DNA of 64,000 bases, taken from Lentzea flava. GTDB taxonomy: Bacteria > Actinomycetota > Actinomycetes > Mycobacteriales > Pseudonocardiaceae. The stretch spans positions 558,001 to 622,000 of the forward strand of contig NZ_BMRE01000001.1 of NCBI RefSeq assembly GCF_014648475.1, read 5' to 3'. Positions 16,973 to 27,441 of the stretch are shown piece by piece (the first letter of the stretch is position 1; every line of letters begins with the position of its first letter). The position numbers and the translations under genes are program-made. The notes under the pieces are model-generated. The model saw only the letters and a list, made by a program, of their open reading frames with translations, was not told where the DNA came from and searched no databases.

Positions 16973-18980
16973 CGCCGGGCGCGCCGGTCTCGACGTGACC
17001 GGCGAACCGCCGCAGGTACCCGCTGTCCTCAGTGGACACGACCGACACGTCGTACCACCGCTTCGACGCCGCCAGGTCGATCGTGCGCGTCACGGTCGAC
17101 CCCGGCTGCACGGTCAGGGCGAACGCACCGCCGTAGGCGTTCGTCACCTTCAGGTGGCGCACCGAACCGGCCGCGTTGGTGAACCGCAGCACCAGGTTGC
17201 CGTTCTCGTGCCGCGCGGTCACCTCCGCACCGGCGCGCCCGCCCTGGAACGAGCGCAGGAAACCGTTGGGGCCGTGGACGGTCAGGTCGTACACGCCCTT
17301 CGAGTACGCCGTGTTCCACGTGTCCGAGAGCTGCTTGCCCGCCGCGGTCGTGTAGGTCCACGGGCCGTCACCGCGATTGCGTGCCGTCACGTAGAAGTGC
17401 GCACCGGCTTTGGCGCCACCGGTGAAGGTGAGCGTGATCTTGCCGCCGTTCACCGCGGAGTCGACGACCGGCGCGTACGGCAGCGGCCTGGTGCGGCGTG
17501 ATCCGGTTTCCTGCACGGGCATCGACGGGGTCGCGGGCGGCGCCGGCACGTAGTCGGGGTGCCGGTCGCGGTCCGGCGGCGCGTACCCGCTGGTGTCCGG
17601 CAGCGCCGGAGCCGTGGTGTTCTTCGCCGTGAAGTCGAACGCCGAGGTCAGGTCGCCGCAGATCGCCCGCCGCCACGGTGAGATGTTCGGCTCGTGCACG
17701 CCGAACCGGGTCTCCAGGAACCGGATGATCGACGTGTGGTCGAACACCTCCGAGCACGTGTAGCCGCCGGTGCTCCACGGTGACACCACGAGCATCGGCA
17801 CCCGCTGGCCCAACCCGTACGGTCCCGGCACGTACCCGAGGCCGCCGGGGTACAGCTCGGTCGCGACGTCCGTTGTGGACAGTCCCTGCGCGGCGGACGA
17901 CGGCGGGTACGGCGGCACGACGTGGTCGAAGAAGCCGTCGTTCTCGTCGTAGGTGATGAACAGCGCGGTCTTCGCCCAGACCGCCGGGTTCGCGGTGAGC
18001 GCGTCGAGGACCTGCGCGATGTACCAGGCGCCGTAGTTCGCCGGCCAGTTCGGGTGCTCGGTGTACGCCTCGGGCGCGACGATCCAGGACACCTGCGGCA
18101 GCCGGTTGTTCCTGACGTCGTCCGCGAGCCCGTCGAACAGCGTGCCGCCGGCCTTGATGTTCGTGCCGGTGCGCGCCTTCTCGTACAGCGCGTCGCCCGG
18201 CTTGGCGTTGCGGTAGGTGTTGAAGTACAGCAACGAGTTGTCGCCGTAGTTGCCGCGGTAGGCGTCGGAGATCCAGCCCCAGCTGCCGTTCGCGTCCAGC
18301 CCGTCGCCGACGTCCTGGTAGATCTTCCACGAGACGCCCGCCTGCTGGAGGCGCTCGGGGTAGGTGCGCCAGCCGTAGCCCTTCTCGTCGTTGCCGAGCA
18401 CCGGCCCGCCGCCCGTGCCGTCGTTGCCGGTGTACCCGGTCCACATGTAGTACCGGTTCGGGTCGGTCGCACCGATGAACGAGCAGTGGTAGGCGTCGCA
18501 GATGGTGAACGCGTCGGCGAGCGCGTAGTGGAACGGGATGTCCTGCCGGTTCAGGTACGCCATGGTGGTCGCCGTCTTGGCGGGCACCCACTTGTCGTAC
18601 CGGCCGCCGTTGAACGCGAGGTGGCCGCCGTTCCAGTCGTGGTTGAGGTCCTGGAGGAACTGCATGCCCATGTCGTCGGCCGCCGGGTGGAACGGCAGCA
18701 CGTCCCGCGCGCCGTCCGGCTGGTGCCACACGCTCTTGCCGCTCGGCAGCGTCACGGGCCGCGGGTCCCCGAACCCGCGCACACCGCGCAACGTGCCGAA
18801 GTAGTGGTCGAACGACCGGTTCTCCTGCATGAGCACCACGACGTGCTCGACGTCCTGGACGGTGCCGGTCCTCGTGGCGGGCGCGATCTCGGCGGCCCGC
18901 GCGATGCTCCCCGACAACGCGGTGAGCGCCGTGGTGGCGGCACCGAGCTTGAAGAACTGGCGGCGGTTGACCTCAGACAT
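16944..18980 (-). CDS. Tat-exported phospholipase C (non-haemolytic type)
   Basis: The 678-residue protein has a twin-arginine signal ([20 protein letters not shown], Arg6-Arg7) and a phosphoesterase family domain starting [31 protein letters not shown], with the catalytic-site block [10 protein letters not shown] near residues 53-62. Downstream blocks [14 protein letters not shown] and the C-terminal DUF756-type repeats (residues about 480-670) complete the family layout. It hydrolyses phospholipids such as phosphatidylcholine outside the cell, typically for phosphate or lipid scavenging. The end overlaps the EthA-like gene by 29 bp. No phosphate-box was recognised upstream. Confidence 0.95.
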   Translation of the reverse strand: MSEVNRRQFFKLGAATTALTALSGSIARAAEIAPATRTGTVQDVEHVVVLMQENRSFDHYFGTLRGVRGFGDPRPVTLPSGKSVWHQPDGARDVLPFHPAADDMGMQFLQDLNHDWNGGHLAFNGGRYDKWVPAKTATTMAYLNRQDIPFHYALADAFTICDAYHCSFIGATDPNRYYMWTGYTGNDGTGGGPVLGNDEKGYGWRTYPERLQQAGVSWKIYQDVGDGLDANGSWGWISDAYRGNYGDNSLLYFNTYRNAKPGDALYEKARTGTNIKAGGTLFDGLADDVRNNRLPQVSWIVAPEAYTEHPNWPANYGAWYIAQVLDALTANPAVWAKTALFITYDENDGFFDHVVPPYPPSSAAQGLSTTDVATELYPGGLGYVPGPYGLGQRVPMLVVSPWSTGGYTCSEVFDHTSIIRFLETRFGVHEPNISPWRRAICGDLTSAFDFTAKNTTAPALPDTSGYAPPDRDRHPDYVPAPPATPSMPVQETGSRRTRPLPYAPVVDSAVNGGKITLTFTGGAKAGAHFYVTARNRGDGPWTYTTAAGKQLSDTWNTAYSKGVYDLTVHGPNGFLRSFQGGRAGAEVTARHENGNLVLRFTNAAGSVRHLKVTNAYGGAFALTVQPGSTVTRTIDLAASKRWYDVSVVSTEDSGYLRRFAGHVETGAPGVSDPAIRTA

Positions 18981-19054
18981 GGCCCCGATGTCACCCGCCG
19001 GTGAAGAACGTCCGGCGATCAGGAGGACACCGCCGGACGAACTCGGGGTGACCC

Positions 19055-19363
19055 TTAGCTCTCGGCGGACAAGACCGCGTTCAGCAGGCCCGGATACCGC
19101 GCGTCGAGGTCGTCCCGCCGGATCGTCGCGATGCGGGCCGTGCCCTCCTTGCGCATCCGGATCACCCCGGCCTCCCGCAGCGTCCGCAGGTGGTGGGTGC
19201 GGGTGGACTTGGTCACCGGCAGCTCGATCGCGCCGCAGGCCACCCCGGTGCCGATCCGGTCCAGCTCCCGGACGTAGTGCAGCCGCACCGGGTCGGCGAG
19301 CGCGTGCAGCACGGCCTCGATCCGAATCTCGGCGCGGTCGGGGTGCGGCAGGTCCTCGCTCAT
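19055..19363 (-). CDS. ArsR-family transcriptional regulator
   Basis: This 102-residue protein is a winged-helix ArsR-type repressor: RIEAVLHALADPVRLHYVREL (helices one to three), then the recognition helix in VTKSTRTHHLRTLREAGVIRMRKEGTARI. It lacks the CVC metal-binding motif of classical ArsR/SmtB and probably binds an organic ligand or works as a simple repressor. I start at MSEDLPHP (ATG 19363); the open frame runs further up, into the promoter region. It is divergent from the MFS exporter, with a dense set of palindromes between, and therefore probably controls that exporter. Confidence 0.9.
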   Translation of the reverse strand: MSEDLPHPDRAEIRIEAVLHALADPVRLHYVRELDRIGTGVACGAIELPVTKSTRTHHLRTLREAGVIRMRKEGTARIATIRRDDLDARYPGLLNAVLSAES

Positions 19364-19371
19364 GAGGTCAA

Positions 19372-19427
19372 TAGTACGACAACTATCGTAGTTCGACGAG
19401 TTTCGTAGTACGGTGTGCGTCGTACTA
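19372..19427. promoter_or_regulatory. Operator-rich divergent region between ArsR and MFS genes
   Basis: TAGTACGAC (19372-19380) and GTCGTACTA (19419-19427) are perfect inverted arms 38 bp apart. Between them lie ACTATCGTAGT (19382-19392) and CGTAGTACG (19404-19412), each palindromic. The shared TAGTACG/CGTACTA-like unit fits a repressor that binds several sites, most simply the ArsR protein. Confidence 0.6.
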
Positions 19428-19445
19428 GCCGTCGAAGGAGTCACC

Positions 19446-20600
19446 TTGTCTCGCATCCACCTGCTCGCCGCCGGAGCGTTCGCGGTCGGCACGAGCGGCT
19501 ACATCGTCACCGGCGTCCTGCCGGCCGTCAGCCGCGAGCTGCACGTCTCCCCCGCCGCCGCGGGCCAGCTCGTCACCGCGTTCGCCATCGCCTACGCGAT
19601 CACCTCGCCCGTGCTGGCCGTGCTCACCGGACGGTGGGAACGCCGGAAACTCCTGATCGCCGCGCTGTTGACCAGTGCAGCCGGCAACGCACTGGCCGCC
19701 GTCGCGCCGACGTTCGAGCTGCTGCTCGGAGCCCGCGTGATCAGCGCGCTCGGCGCCGCCGCGTTCACGCCAGTCGCCACCGCGGTCGCCACCGTGCTCG
19801 CTCCGCCGGACCATCGCGGCCGCGCCGTCGCCACGGTGTTCGGCGGCCTCACGTTCGCCCTGATCCTCGGCGTGCCGCTGGGCAACGTCATCGGCGAGCA
19901 GCTCGGCTACCAGGGCGTGTTCGCGGCGGTCGCGCTCGTCTCGCTGCTCGGTGCCCTGGCGATCCAGCTCGGCGTTCCGAGGGTCGCCGCGCCGCCGATC
20001 GCCGGCCTGCGCGAACGGTTCGCCGCCACGCGTGATCGCCGGGTGCTGCTGGTGCTCGGCATGACCGTGCTCGCCTGCCTCTCGGCGTTCAGCGTGTTCA
20101 CCTACATCGCGCCGATCCTGACGTCGCTCGCGAACGTGCACGGCTGGACGATCAGCGTGCTGCTGCTCGTCTACGGCGTGGGTGGCGCGATCGGCAACTC
20201 GATCGGCGGCCGCGTCACCGACCGCTGGGGCAGCCGGGTCCCGTTGCTCGTGATCTTCACGGTCTTCGTGGCCGTCCTGGCGACGCTGCCGCTCACCGCG
20301 ACGACGGCGGCGACCGCGGGCGTCGTGCTGTTCGTGTGGGGCCTGTTCACGTGGTCGGTGAACCCGCCGATCCAGAACTGGCTGATCGAGCTCGCGCCCG
20401 GCCCGTCGAGCGGACTCCTGTTGTCGGTCAACGCGTCCGCGATCTACCTCGGCGTGGGCCTGTCGGGCGTGTTCGGCGGCCTGGTCGTGAGCAACGTCGG
20501 ACTGCTCGCCCTGCCCCCGATCGCCGCACTGGTGGCGCTGGGAGCGCTCGGCCTGCTCGTCGCCCAGCCGAAGCCCGCGCTGGCGCCCCAGGCCGCGTGA
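19446..20600 (+). CDS. MFS exporter (DHA1, Cml/AraJ-like)
   Basis: The 384-residue protein has 12 hydrophobic segments and the MFS motif A-like loop LTGRWERRKLLI after TM2, plus ISALGAAAFTPVATAVA (motif C-like region). It resembles DHA1 drug:proton antiporters of the AraJ/chloramphenicol-efflux type. I start at TTG 19446 because GAAGGAG is five bases upstream; the frame is open a little further (19413). Divergent ArsR control suggests inducible efflux; the compound is unknown. It ends at a long hairpin terminator. Confidence 0.9.
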   Translation: MSRIHLLAAGAFAVGTSGYIVTGVLPAVSRELHVSPAAAGQLVTAFAIAYAITSPVLAVLTGRWERRKLLIAALLTSAAGNALAAVAPTFELLLGARVISALGAAAFTPVATAVATVLAPPDHRGRAVATVFGGLTFALILGVPLGNVIGEQLGYQGVFAAVALVSLLGALAIQLGVPRVAAPPIAGLRERFAATRDRRVLLVLGMTVLACLSAFSVFTYIAPILTSLANVHGWTISVLLLVYGVGGAIGNSIGGRVTDRWGSRVPLLVIFTVFVAVLATLPLTATTAATAGVVLFVWGLFTWSVNPPIQNWLIELAPGPSSGLLLSVNASAIYLGVGLSGVFGGLVVSNVGLLALPPIAALVALGALGLLVAQPKPALAPQAA

Positions 20601-20608
20601 CCATCCTG

Positions 20609-20655
20609 ATGAACGGCGCATCTGTCCACCTCAGGTGAACAAATGCGCCGTTCAT
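20609..20655. terminator. Bidirectional hairpin between MFS and esterase genes
   Basis: ATGAACGGCGCAT (20609-20621) and ATGCGCCGTTCAT (20643-20655) form a perfect 13-bp stem, and the 21-base loop holds a smaller ACCT-AGGT stem. It separates two convergent genes and so probably terminates both. Confidence 0.75.
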
Positions 20656-20674
20656 CGTGCGACCGGGCAGGATG

Positions 20675-21829
<1,155 letters not shown>

Positions 21830-21961
21830 TCAATACACCCCGCCACTTGAGACGGGCCTGACGGCCTGCGCGGTTCTCGATGTGACACAACAGAACTCAC
21901 CGGTAACGCGTATTGGCGTCTCAGCAGGAGGAGCTGCTGTTAACGCTCACATGAGGCGGGC

Positions 21962-24268
21962 TCACCTCTGCTGCGACACCCAGGTCGCGACCTGCACCCT
22001 CGACCTGAACCCGAGCTTGGCCAGGATGTGCTCGGTGTGGGTTTCCGCGGTCCGCACCGAGATCACCAACCGGTCCGCGATCTCCCGGCTCGTCAGGCCT
22101 TGGGCGATGAGGTCGGCGATCTCGCGCTCGCGCCGGGTCAGCACGGCCGGCGGCGCCTCCCGCTCGACGACCGGCGGCTCCTCCTGCAGCGAGAACGCGA
22201 CGGTCTCGTCCACGTCCATCGCCCGCCCGCGTCCGAACGCCTCGTCGAACCCCTTGGCGCCCAGGCGTTCCCGCGCGACGCGTTCGGTTTCCTCGTGGTA
22301 CGGGTAGAGGTGCTGGTAGGTCCGCAGCGGACGGCCCATGATCTCCCAGATCCGGTCCGCGGCGCCCAGCAGCGTCGCCGCCTCCTCCGCGTGGCCCAGT
22401 GCGGACTCGACCCACGACAGCGACTCGACCGACCAGCCGATTCCGGTGAGGTCGCGGATGTCGCGGCGCAGCCCGATGCTCTCGCGGTACAGCGCGGCGG
22501 CCCGGTCGTGGTCGCCCTGCGCCATCGCGAAGATTCCCATGCTCCACAGCGCGTACGAGCGGTGGAAGCACTCGCCCGGCGGTTCGGTGATCCGCAGCCA
22601 CTCCTGGTGGCAGGCGGTGGCGCGGGCGACGTCACCGGTGAGGCCGACCGCGCTCGAGTAGCTCAGCATCAGGTCGAGGCGGCGCGGCACGTCCACCCCT
22701 GGCGGCAACGCGGCGATGCCCTTCTCGAAGACGGCGATCGCGGCCGGCAGGTCACCGCTGTACAGGTCGACGCTGCCCTCCACCCAGCAGGCGAAGGCGG
22801 TGATGGTCGGGTCGTCCACGACCTCCTCGATGACCCTGGCGTCGGCCAGCCGCTGCAGGCACACGTCGAACTGCCCGTCCGCGGACGCCAGGCTGCCGTC
22901 GGTGAGCAGGGCCCTGGCCCGCAGCGCGGACGGCGGGCACGGCCGGTCGAGGGCACGCGCCAGCCACAGGCGGCCCTCCCTGGCCCACCCGCGGCCCCAC
23001 CAGTAGAAGTGGAACAGCCCGGACAGCATCCGGAACGCGGCGTCGAGCTCCCCCGGTTGTTTGAGGCAGTAGTCGACCGCAGCCTGGACGTTGGCGTGCT
23101 CGCGGTCGAGCCGGGCGAACCAGTGCACCTGCCGCGAGCTCACCCAGTCGGCGTTGGCCTGCTCGATCAGGCCGAGGTGGAAGTCGCGGTGCCTGCGCAG
23201 CAGGTCGTCGTACTCGCCGGTGTCCTTGAGCCGTTCGACGCCGAACTCGCGGATGGTCTCCAGCATCCGGTAGCGCATGACGTCGGCGTGCTGGTCCGCG
23301 GCCAGGATCGACTTGTCCAGCAGCGAGGCCAGGGTGCCCAGCACGTCCTCGCCGGCGAGCCCGCCGCCGGAGCACACGGCCTCCACGGCGTCGAGCTCGA
23401 ACCCGCCCGCGAACACGGACAGCCGTGCCCACAGCAGTTTCTCCTGGTCGGAACACAGGCCGTGACTCCACTCGATGCACGACCGCAGCGTCTGCTGCCG
23501 GGTGGGAACGTGCGGCCGCGCCGCGGTGAAGAGCTGGGGCCGGTCCAGCAGCCGGGCGAGGATGTCCTTCTCCGACAGCGCCCGCACCCGCGCCGCCGCC
23601 AGCTCGATCGCGAGCGGGAGGCCGTCGAGGCGTTGGCAGATCTCGGCGACCACGCTGCCGTTGGCGGAGTTCACGGTGAACCCGAGCCGCACGGACGCCG
23701 CCCGTTCCGCGAACAGCGTCACCGCTTCGGAACTGCTCAGTTCCTGTTCGGCGAGCGGCCCTCGGGTGTCGGGGAGCGTCAGCGGGGGCACGGGCATGAC
23801 GGCTTCGCCCACGATGCCGAGGCACTCCCGGCTCGTCGACAGGATGCGCAGCTCGTGGCAGTTCTGCAGCAGCGTCTGGGACAGCTCGGCGACCGCGTCG
23901 ACGAGGTGCTCGGAGTTGTCGAGCACCAGCAGCAGCCGGCGGGACGCCAGGTAGTCGACCAGCATCTCGACCGACGTCCTGCCCGCCTCGCGCATGCCCA
24001 CGGCCAGCGCCACGGCGTTCGCCACGAGCTCCGCGTCGCGCAGCTCGTCGAGCTCGACCAGCACCACTCCGTCGGGGAACGCCCGGTGCACGGCGCGGCA
24101 CACCTCCAGGGCCAGCCGGGTCTTGCCGACTCCGCCCGGTCCGGTCAGAGTGACCAAGCGTGACGACTGCAGGAGGCTCCTGACCTCCTCCACCTCGCGC
24201 CTGCGCCCGACGAAGCTGCTCAGCTCCAGAGGTAGACCTGTCGTTCTCCTCCGGACGACCGTGCCCAT
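21962..24268 (-). CDS. Large ATP-binding LuxR-family regulator (AfsR/LAL-like)
   Basis: The product is about 768 residues. An N-terminal STAND/NB-ARC-type ATPase has LELSSFVGRRREVEEV, Walker A GPGGVGKTRLAL and Walker B LLLVLDNSEHL; the middle has helical repeats resembling TPR; and the C-terminus has a LuxR HTH (LTRREREIADLIAQGLTSREIADRLVISVRTAETHTEHILAKLG). Such proteins act as ATP-driven switches for distant operons. I use ATG 24268 (MGTVVRRRTTGL); a TTG at 24319 would add 17 unconserved residues. It lies upstream of and parallel to the esterase gene with 198 bp between. Targets are unknown. Confidence 0.9.
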   Translation of the reverse strand: MGTVVRRRTTGLPLELSSFVGRRREVEEVRSLLQSSRLVTLTGPGGVGKTRLALEVCRAVHRAFPDGVVLVELDELRDAELVANAVALAVGMREAGRTSVEMLVDYLASRRLLLVLDNSEHLVDAVAELSQTLLQNCHELRILSTSRECLGIVGEAVMPVPPLTLPDTRGPLAEQELSSSEAVTLFAERAASVRLGFTVNSANGSVVAEICQRLDGLPLAIELAAARVRALSEKDILARLLDRPQLFTAARPHVPTRQQTLRSCIEWSHGLCSDQEKLLWARLSVFAGGFELDAVEAVCSGGGLAGEDVLGTLASLLDKSILAADQHADVMRYRMLETIREFGVERLKDTGEYDDLLRRHRDFHLGLIEQANADWVSSRQVHWFARLDREHANVQAAVDYCLKQPGELDAAFRMLSGLFHFYWWGRGWAREGRLWLARALDRPCPPSALRARALLTDGSLASADGQFDVCLQRLADARVIEEVVDDPTITAFACWVEGSVDLYSGDLPAAIAVFEKGIAALPPGVDVPRRLDLMLSYSSAVGLTGDVARATACHQEWLRITEPPGECFHRSYALWSMGIFAMAQGDHDRAAALYRESIGLRRDIRDLTGIGWSVESLSWVESALGHAEEAATLLGAADRIWEIMGRPLRTYQHLYPYHEETERVARERLGAKGFDEAFGRGRAMDVDETVAFSLQEEPPVVEREAPPAVLTRREREIADLIAQGLTSREIADRLVISVRTAETHTEHILAKLGFRSRVQVATWVSQQR

Positions 24269-24391
24269 ACCGACGAACGGTAGTGCGGCCCCTCTCGGCA
24301 CGCAGGAAAGAACACGCAACGATTCGGAATCCGTAGCCTTCTACGTACTCCTCCCGATGTGCCCGCGCCGCGTGCCGAGCACCCTTTCCAC

Positions 24392-24565
24392 ATGTGCCAG
24401 CACGAGCCGAAGTGCCCCGCCGCTGCGGATCCGCGCGGCCAGCGGGCAGAGATCGTCGTCTCCCACCCTGAGCAGGGCTGGTACCTGCTCTGCAACGGGA
24501 TCGTCCTGTTCGACGACGGGGGTCTGATGATGCCCGACCACAGCGTCATCGCTCCCGCAGCCTGA
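24392..24565 (+). CDS. DUF5999-like small protein
   Basis: This 57-residue protein begins MCQHEPKCP and continues EIVVSHPEQGWYLLCNGIVLFDDGG, matching as I recall the DUF5999 family found across actinomycetes. The N-terminal CxH..C pattern and later Cys may bind a metal, but the function is unknown. I start at ATG 24392, since relatives start at this Met; a frame extends to 24359. It is divergent from the LuxR regulator and is followed immediately by a GC-rich hairpin. Confidence 0.75.
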   Translation: MCQHEPKCPAAADPRGQRAEIVVSHPEQGWYLLCNGIVLFDDGGLMMPDHSVIAPAA

Positions 24566-24575
24566 TCTCGTTCGG

Positions 24576-24728
24576 GGGCGGCCTGAGTCCGCCGGCCGCC
24601 CTCGACGTGCCCCGGTGGTTCCCCGATGACGGTGTCGACTCCCCCCTCTCGACACCGACGCGCACCGGGCGAACGGGGCGGACGGTCTGCTCGCCGCAGC
24701 GCGCCTCTGCGGTCGGGCCGTCCGCCCC
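24576..24728. other. Three successive stem-loops in a 189-bp gap
   Basis: Stem 1: GGGCGGCC (24576-24583) with GGCCGCCC (24594-24601), 10 bp after the DUF5999 stop, probably a terminator. Stem 2: GGTGTCGA (24631-24638) with TCGACACC (24649-24656). Stem 3: GGGGCGGACGG (24675-24685) with CCGTCCGCCCC (24718-24728), enclosing an inner CCGCAG/CTGCGG stem. Stem 3 lies just before the ribosome site of the 44-residue gene, so a role in its expression is possible. Confidence 0.6.
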
Positions 24729-24754
24729 GTGGTCTCACCACTGGAGAACCCGCC

Positions 24755-24889
24755 ATGACCATCGATTCCCCACCACAGCCGTGCCCGCGGTGCCTGCGGC
24801 CGACCGTGCTCGTCACGCACCGTCGTGGCCGCGAATGGCTGCACGTCGGCACCTGGCTCGCCCGGTGCGGCCGGGTCGTGCAGGCCTGA
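24755..24889 (+). CDS. 44-residue cysteine-containing small protein
   Basis: ATG 24755 is preceded by GGAG at eight bases. The product has CPRC near the N-terminus and a further Cys near the C-terminus (LARCGR), so a single zinc-ribbon half or disulfide is possible. The sequence is otherwise basic (THRRGREW). I do not recognise the family. It follows three hairpins and ends nine bases before the convergent LacI gene. Moderate confidence that it is translated. Confidence 0.55.
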   Translation: MTIDSPPQPCPRCLRPTVLVTHRRGREWLHVGTWLARCGRVVQA

Positions 24890-24898
24890 CAGGGCCTC

Positions 24899-25930
24899 TC
24901 AGGATCCGCAGGAGTCCCTGACGACCAGCCTGGTCGGCAGGATCACCGGGTCCTCGCGGCCGCCCCCGGTGATCATCGCCATGATCGCCTTGGCCGCCGC
25001 GACGCCGAACCCCGGCTTGTCCTGCGCCACCGTCGTGAGCGCCGGGTCGACCACCGAGGCGATCTCGATGTCGTCGAACCCGACGATCGCCAGGTCGTCC
25101 GGCACGCGCAGGCCCGCGGCACGGGCGGCCAGCAGTGCGCCGACCGCCATCTCGTCGCTCGCGGCGAACACCGCCGTCGGCGGCTCGTCGAGCGCGAGAA
25201 GTCGTTGCACGGCCAGGGTTCCGCTCGTCCGGTAGAAATCACCGGCCACGATGTGCTCGTCGCGCACAGGCAAGCCGGCCTCTGCCAAAGCCTTGCGGTA
25301 GCCGGAGACACGGGCTTCGGACGGCTGGTTGCCCGGCGGGCCCGTGATCGTGGCGATCCGGGTGTGGCCCAGCGCCGCGAGGTGACTGGTGGCCTGACGG
25401 GCACCCCCCTCGTTGTCCGAGGTGACGTAGGTGGCCTTGGGACCGTCGACGGCGACGTCCAGCGCGACGCACGGAACACCCGACTGCGCGAAGGCCTCGA
25501 ACGCCTCCGCGTCGGAGCCGCTGTCGATCAGGACCAGCCCGCCGAGGTGGTGGCGGCGGGTCATGTTCACGTAGCCGACCGGATCCGCGAGCGACGCGCC
25601 GACCTCGCGGGCGTCGCCGCTCGTCGCGAGCATCAGCAGGTGGTAGCCGTGCGCGCTGAGCGCGGACTTCAGCCCGATCAGCAGGTCCTGCAGGTACGGG
25701 TGCCGCCAGCCGGGCCTGCGGTGGTCGGTGTCCCAGACCAGTCCGATCATCGTGGACTGCTTCGTCGACAACGCCCGAGCGGACTCGTTGGGCTGGTAAC
25801 CCAGCTCTTTCGCGACCCGCAGAACGCGTTCCCGCGTCTCCTCGTTGACCGTTTCCGGCTGGTTGAAGACACGTGACACCGTCGCCACGGACACGCCGCA
25901 GAGCTGGGCGATCTCTCGCCCGGTCGCCAT
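24899..25930 (-). CDS. LacI-family repressor (CebR-like)
   Basis: The 343-residue protein has a LacI HTH at residues about 4-50 (REIAQLCGVSVATVSRVFNQ, NEETRERVLRVAKELGYQPNESARALS) and a periplasmic-binding-protein-like ligand domain (MIGLVWDTDHR ... VDPALTTVAQDKPGFGVAAAK). It is divergent from the sugar-binding protein, permease and beta-glucosidase genes, the same arrangement as cebR-cebEFG-bglC in Streptomyces, where cellobiose releases the repressor. The start ATG 25930 has GGAGG upstream. A GTAAGCGGTTAC operator sits between its -10 and its start, implying autoregulation. The actual inducer sugar is inferred. Confidence 0.9.
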   Translation of the reverse strand: MATGREIAQLCGVSVATVSRVFNQPETVNEETRERVLRVAKELGYQPNESARALSTKQSTMIGLVWDTDHRRPGWRHPYLQDLLIGLKSALSAHGYHLLMLATSGDAREVGASLADPVGYVNMTRRHHLGGLVLIDSGSDAEAFEAFAQSGVPCVALDVAVDGPKATYVTSDNEGGARQATSHLAALGHTRIATITGPPGNQPSEARVSGYRKALAEAGLPVRDEHIVAGDFYRTSGTLAVQRLLALDEPPTAVFAASDEMAVGALLAARAAGLRVPDDLAIVGFDDIEIASVVDPALTTVAQDKPGFGVAAAKAIMAMITGGGREDPVILPTRLVVRDSCGS

Positions 25931-25948
25931 CGGATCCTCCGTTTCACC

Positions 25949-25960
25949 GTAAGCGGTTAC
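25949..25960. promoter_or_regulatory. LacI-type operator GTAAGCGGTTAC
   Basis: An inverted repeat GTAA-GCGG-TTAC, one mismatched centre pair from perfect, lies 19 bp upstream of the LacI-family gene. It resembles LacI-family operators with a central CG. It differs from the GTTAGCGCTAAC site at the esterase, so the two are probably read by different repressors. Confidence 0.6.
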
Positions 25961-25963
25961 ATC

Positions 25964-25992
25964 ACCGTACGAGCAGCACTTCTCCTAGTCAA
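25964..25992 (-). promoter_or_regulatory. Promoter for the LacI-family gene
   Basis: On the minus strand TTGACT (25987-25992) and TACGGT (25964-25969) are 17 bp apart. The operator at 25949-25960 lies just downstream of this -10. Confidence 0.5.
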
Positions 25993-26029
25993 ACGGGTGC
26001 AACAGCCGAGACGTTTATCGTTTTGTTAC

Positions 26030-26059
26030 TTGACTGGTGTCGCGTAACCCGGCTGTCAT
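26030..26059 (+). promoter_or_regulatory. Probable promoter for the sugar-import operon
   Basis: TTGACT (26030-26035) is followed 18 bp later by TGTCAT (26054-26059). The -35 is good and the -10 is weak. It is 107 bp upstream of the binding-protein gene. Confidence 0.35.
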
Positions 26060-26165
26060 AGGCACCACACATCACCGGCTGTCGATTCGTCCTGACGCCG
26101 GTTCACCCGCTCCGAGAAACACCTTTCTCTGCTTCAGCGCGCCCAAAATTCGACGGAGGCCTGGA

Positions 26166-27419
26166 ATGCGCCCCAAAGCACTCGCCATCGGCTGCGCCGC
26201 GCTGGCGACAGCCGTGGTGCTCAGCGGTTGCGGCAGCGAGACCGCGTCCGGCGGCAAGACCAAGCTGACCATCGGGCTGTTCGGCAACTTCGGCTACGCC
26301 GAGCTGCTCAAGGAGTACGCGAGCACGCACCCGGACATCGAGATCACCGACCGCACCGCGTCCTACTCCGACCACCACAAGAACCTCGCCGCGCACCTCG
26401 CCACGAACAACGGCGCGGCGGACATCGAGGCCGTCGACACCGGCTACATCAACCAGTTCAAGGCCACGCCGGACAAGTTCGTCGACCTCAACACCAAGGG
26501 CGGTGACCAGCTCAAGGACCGCTGGCTCGGGTGGAAGTGGGAGGCCTCGCTCAGCAAGGAGGGCAAGCAGATCGGCTACGGCACCGACATCGGCGGCCTG
26601 GCCATCTGCTACCGGCGTGACCTGCTGGAGAAGGCGGGGCTGCCCGCCGACCGCGACCAGGTCGCGGCGCTGTGGCCGACCTGGCAGGACTTCATGGCCG
26701 CGGGCAAGCGGTTCCAGGCCAACGCGCCCGAGGGCGTGAAGTGGTTCGACGGCGGCCCGACCGTGCTCAACGCGATCGTCGGCCAGGCGTCCGTCGGCTA
26801 CTACGACAGGTCCGACAAGATCGTCGTGGGCGACAACGAGGAGATCAAGGCGGGCTGGGACCTCGTGGTCGACGGCGTGCAGGCGGGGCTGTCCGCGAAG
26901 CTGCTGTACTCCACTCCGGTCTGGAACACGGGCTTCAAGCAGGGCCAGTTCGCGACGGTGACCTGCCCGGCCTGGCAGATGGCCAAGATCAAGGACCAGG
27001 CGCCGGACGCCGCCGGCAAGTGGGACGTGACCTCGGTGCCCGGCGGTGGGGGCAACTGGGGCGGCTCGTACCTGACGGTTCCCAAGCAGGGCAAGAACGT
27101 CGACAAGGCCGTGGAGCTCGCGGCGTGGCTGACCGCTCCCGAGCAGCAGGCCAGGGTGTTCACCACCTCGGGTCTCCTGCCGTCGACGCCGAAGCTCTAC
27201 GACGACCCGGCGATCGTGGGCTACAAGAACCCGTTCTTCAACGACGCTCCCGTCGGGAAGCTGTTCACCGACGCGGCGAAGAAGCTGCAGCCGCAGTACC
27301 AGGGGCCGAAGGCCGGTGACATCCAGACCGCGATCGGCAACGCCATGCAGCGCGTCGAGCAGGGCAAGCAGAACGGCGAGGACTCGTGGCGCCAGTTCGT
27401 GGCCGATGTCCAGAAGTGA
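26166..27419 (+). CDS. Oligosaccharide ABC transporter, lipoprotein binding component (CebE-like)
   Basis: This 417-residue lipoprotein has a short signal peptide ending in the lipobox LSGC, with Cys22 as lipid anchor. It has the extracellular solute-binding protein family 1 fold (LTIGLFGNFGYAELLKEYASTHPDIEI; GYGTDIGGLAICYRRDLLEKAGLP; NWGGSYLTVPKQGKN). It captures an oligosaccharide outside the membrane for the two permeases that follow. GGAGG lies six bases before ATG 26166; the frame is open further up, but residues before it are not signal-like. Context with a beta-glucosidase points to a beta-linked disaccharide such as cellobiose (inference). Confidence 0.93.
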   Translation: MRPKALAIGCAALATAVVLSGCGSETASGGKTKLTIGLFGNFGYAELLKEYASTHPDIEITDRTASYSDHHKNLAAHLATNNGAADIEAVDTGYINQFKATPDKFVDLNTKGGDQLKDRWLGWKWEASLSKEGKQIGYGTDIGGLAICYRRDLLEKAGLPADRDQVAALWPTWQDFMAAGKRFQANAPEGVKWFDGGPTVLNAIVGQASVGYYDRSDKIVVGDNEEIKAGWDLVVDGVQAGLSAKLLYSTPVWNTGFKQGQFATVTCPAWQMAKIKDQAPDAAGKWDVTSVPGGGGNWGGSYLTVPKQGKNVDKAVELAAWLTAPEQQARVFTTSGLLPSTPKLYDDPAIVGYKNPFFNDAPVGKLFTDAAKKLQPQYQGPKAGDIQTAIGNAMQRVEQGKQNGEDSWRQFVADVQK

Positions 27420-27441
27420 CGGACGTCCAGACGTGACGGAC

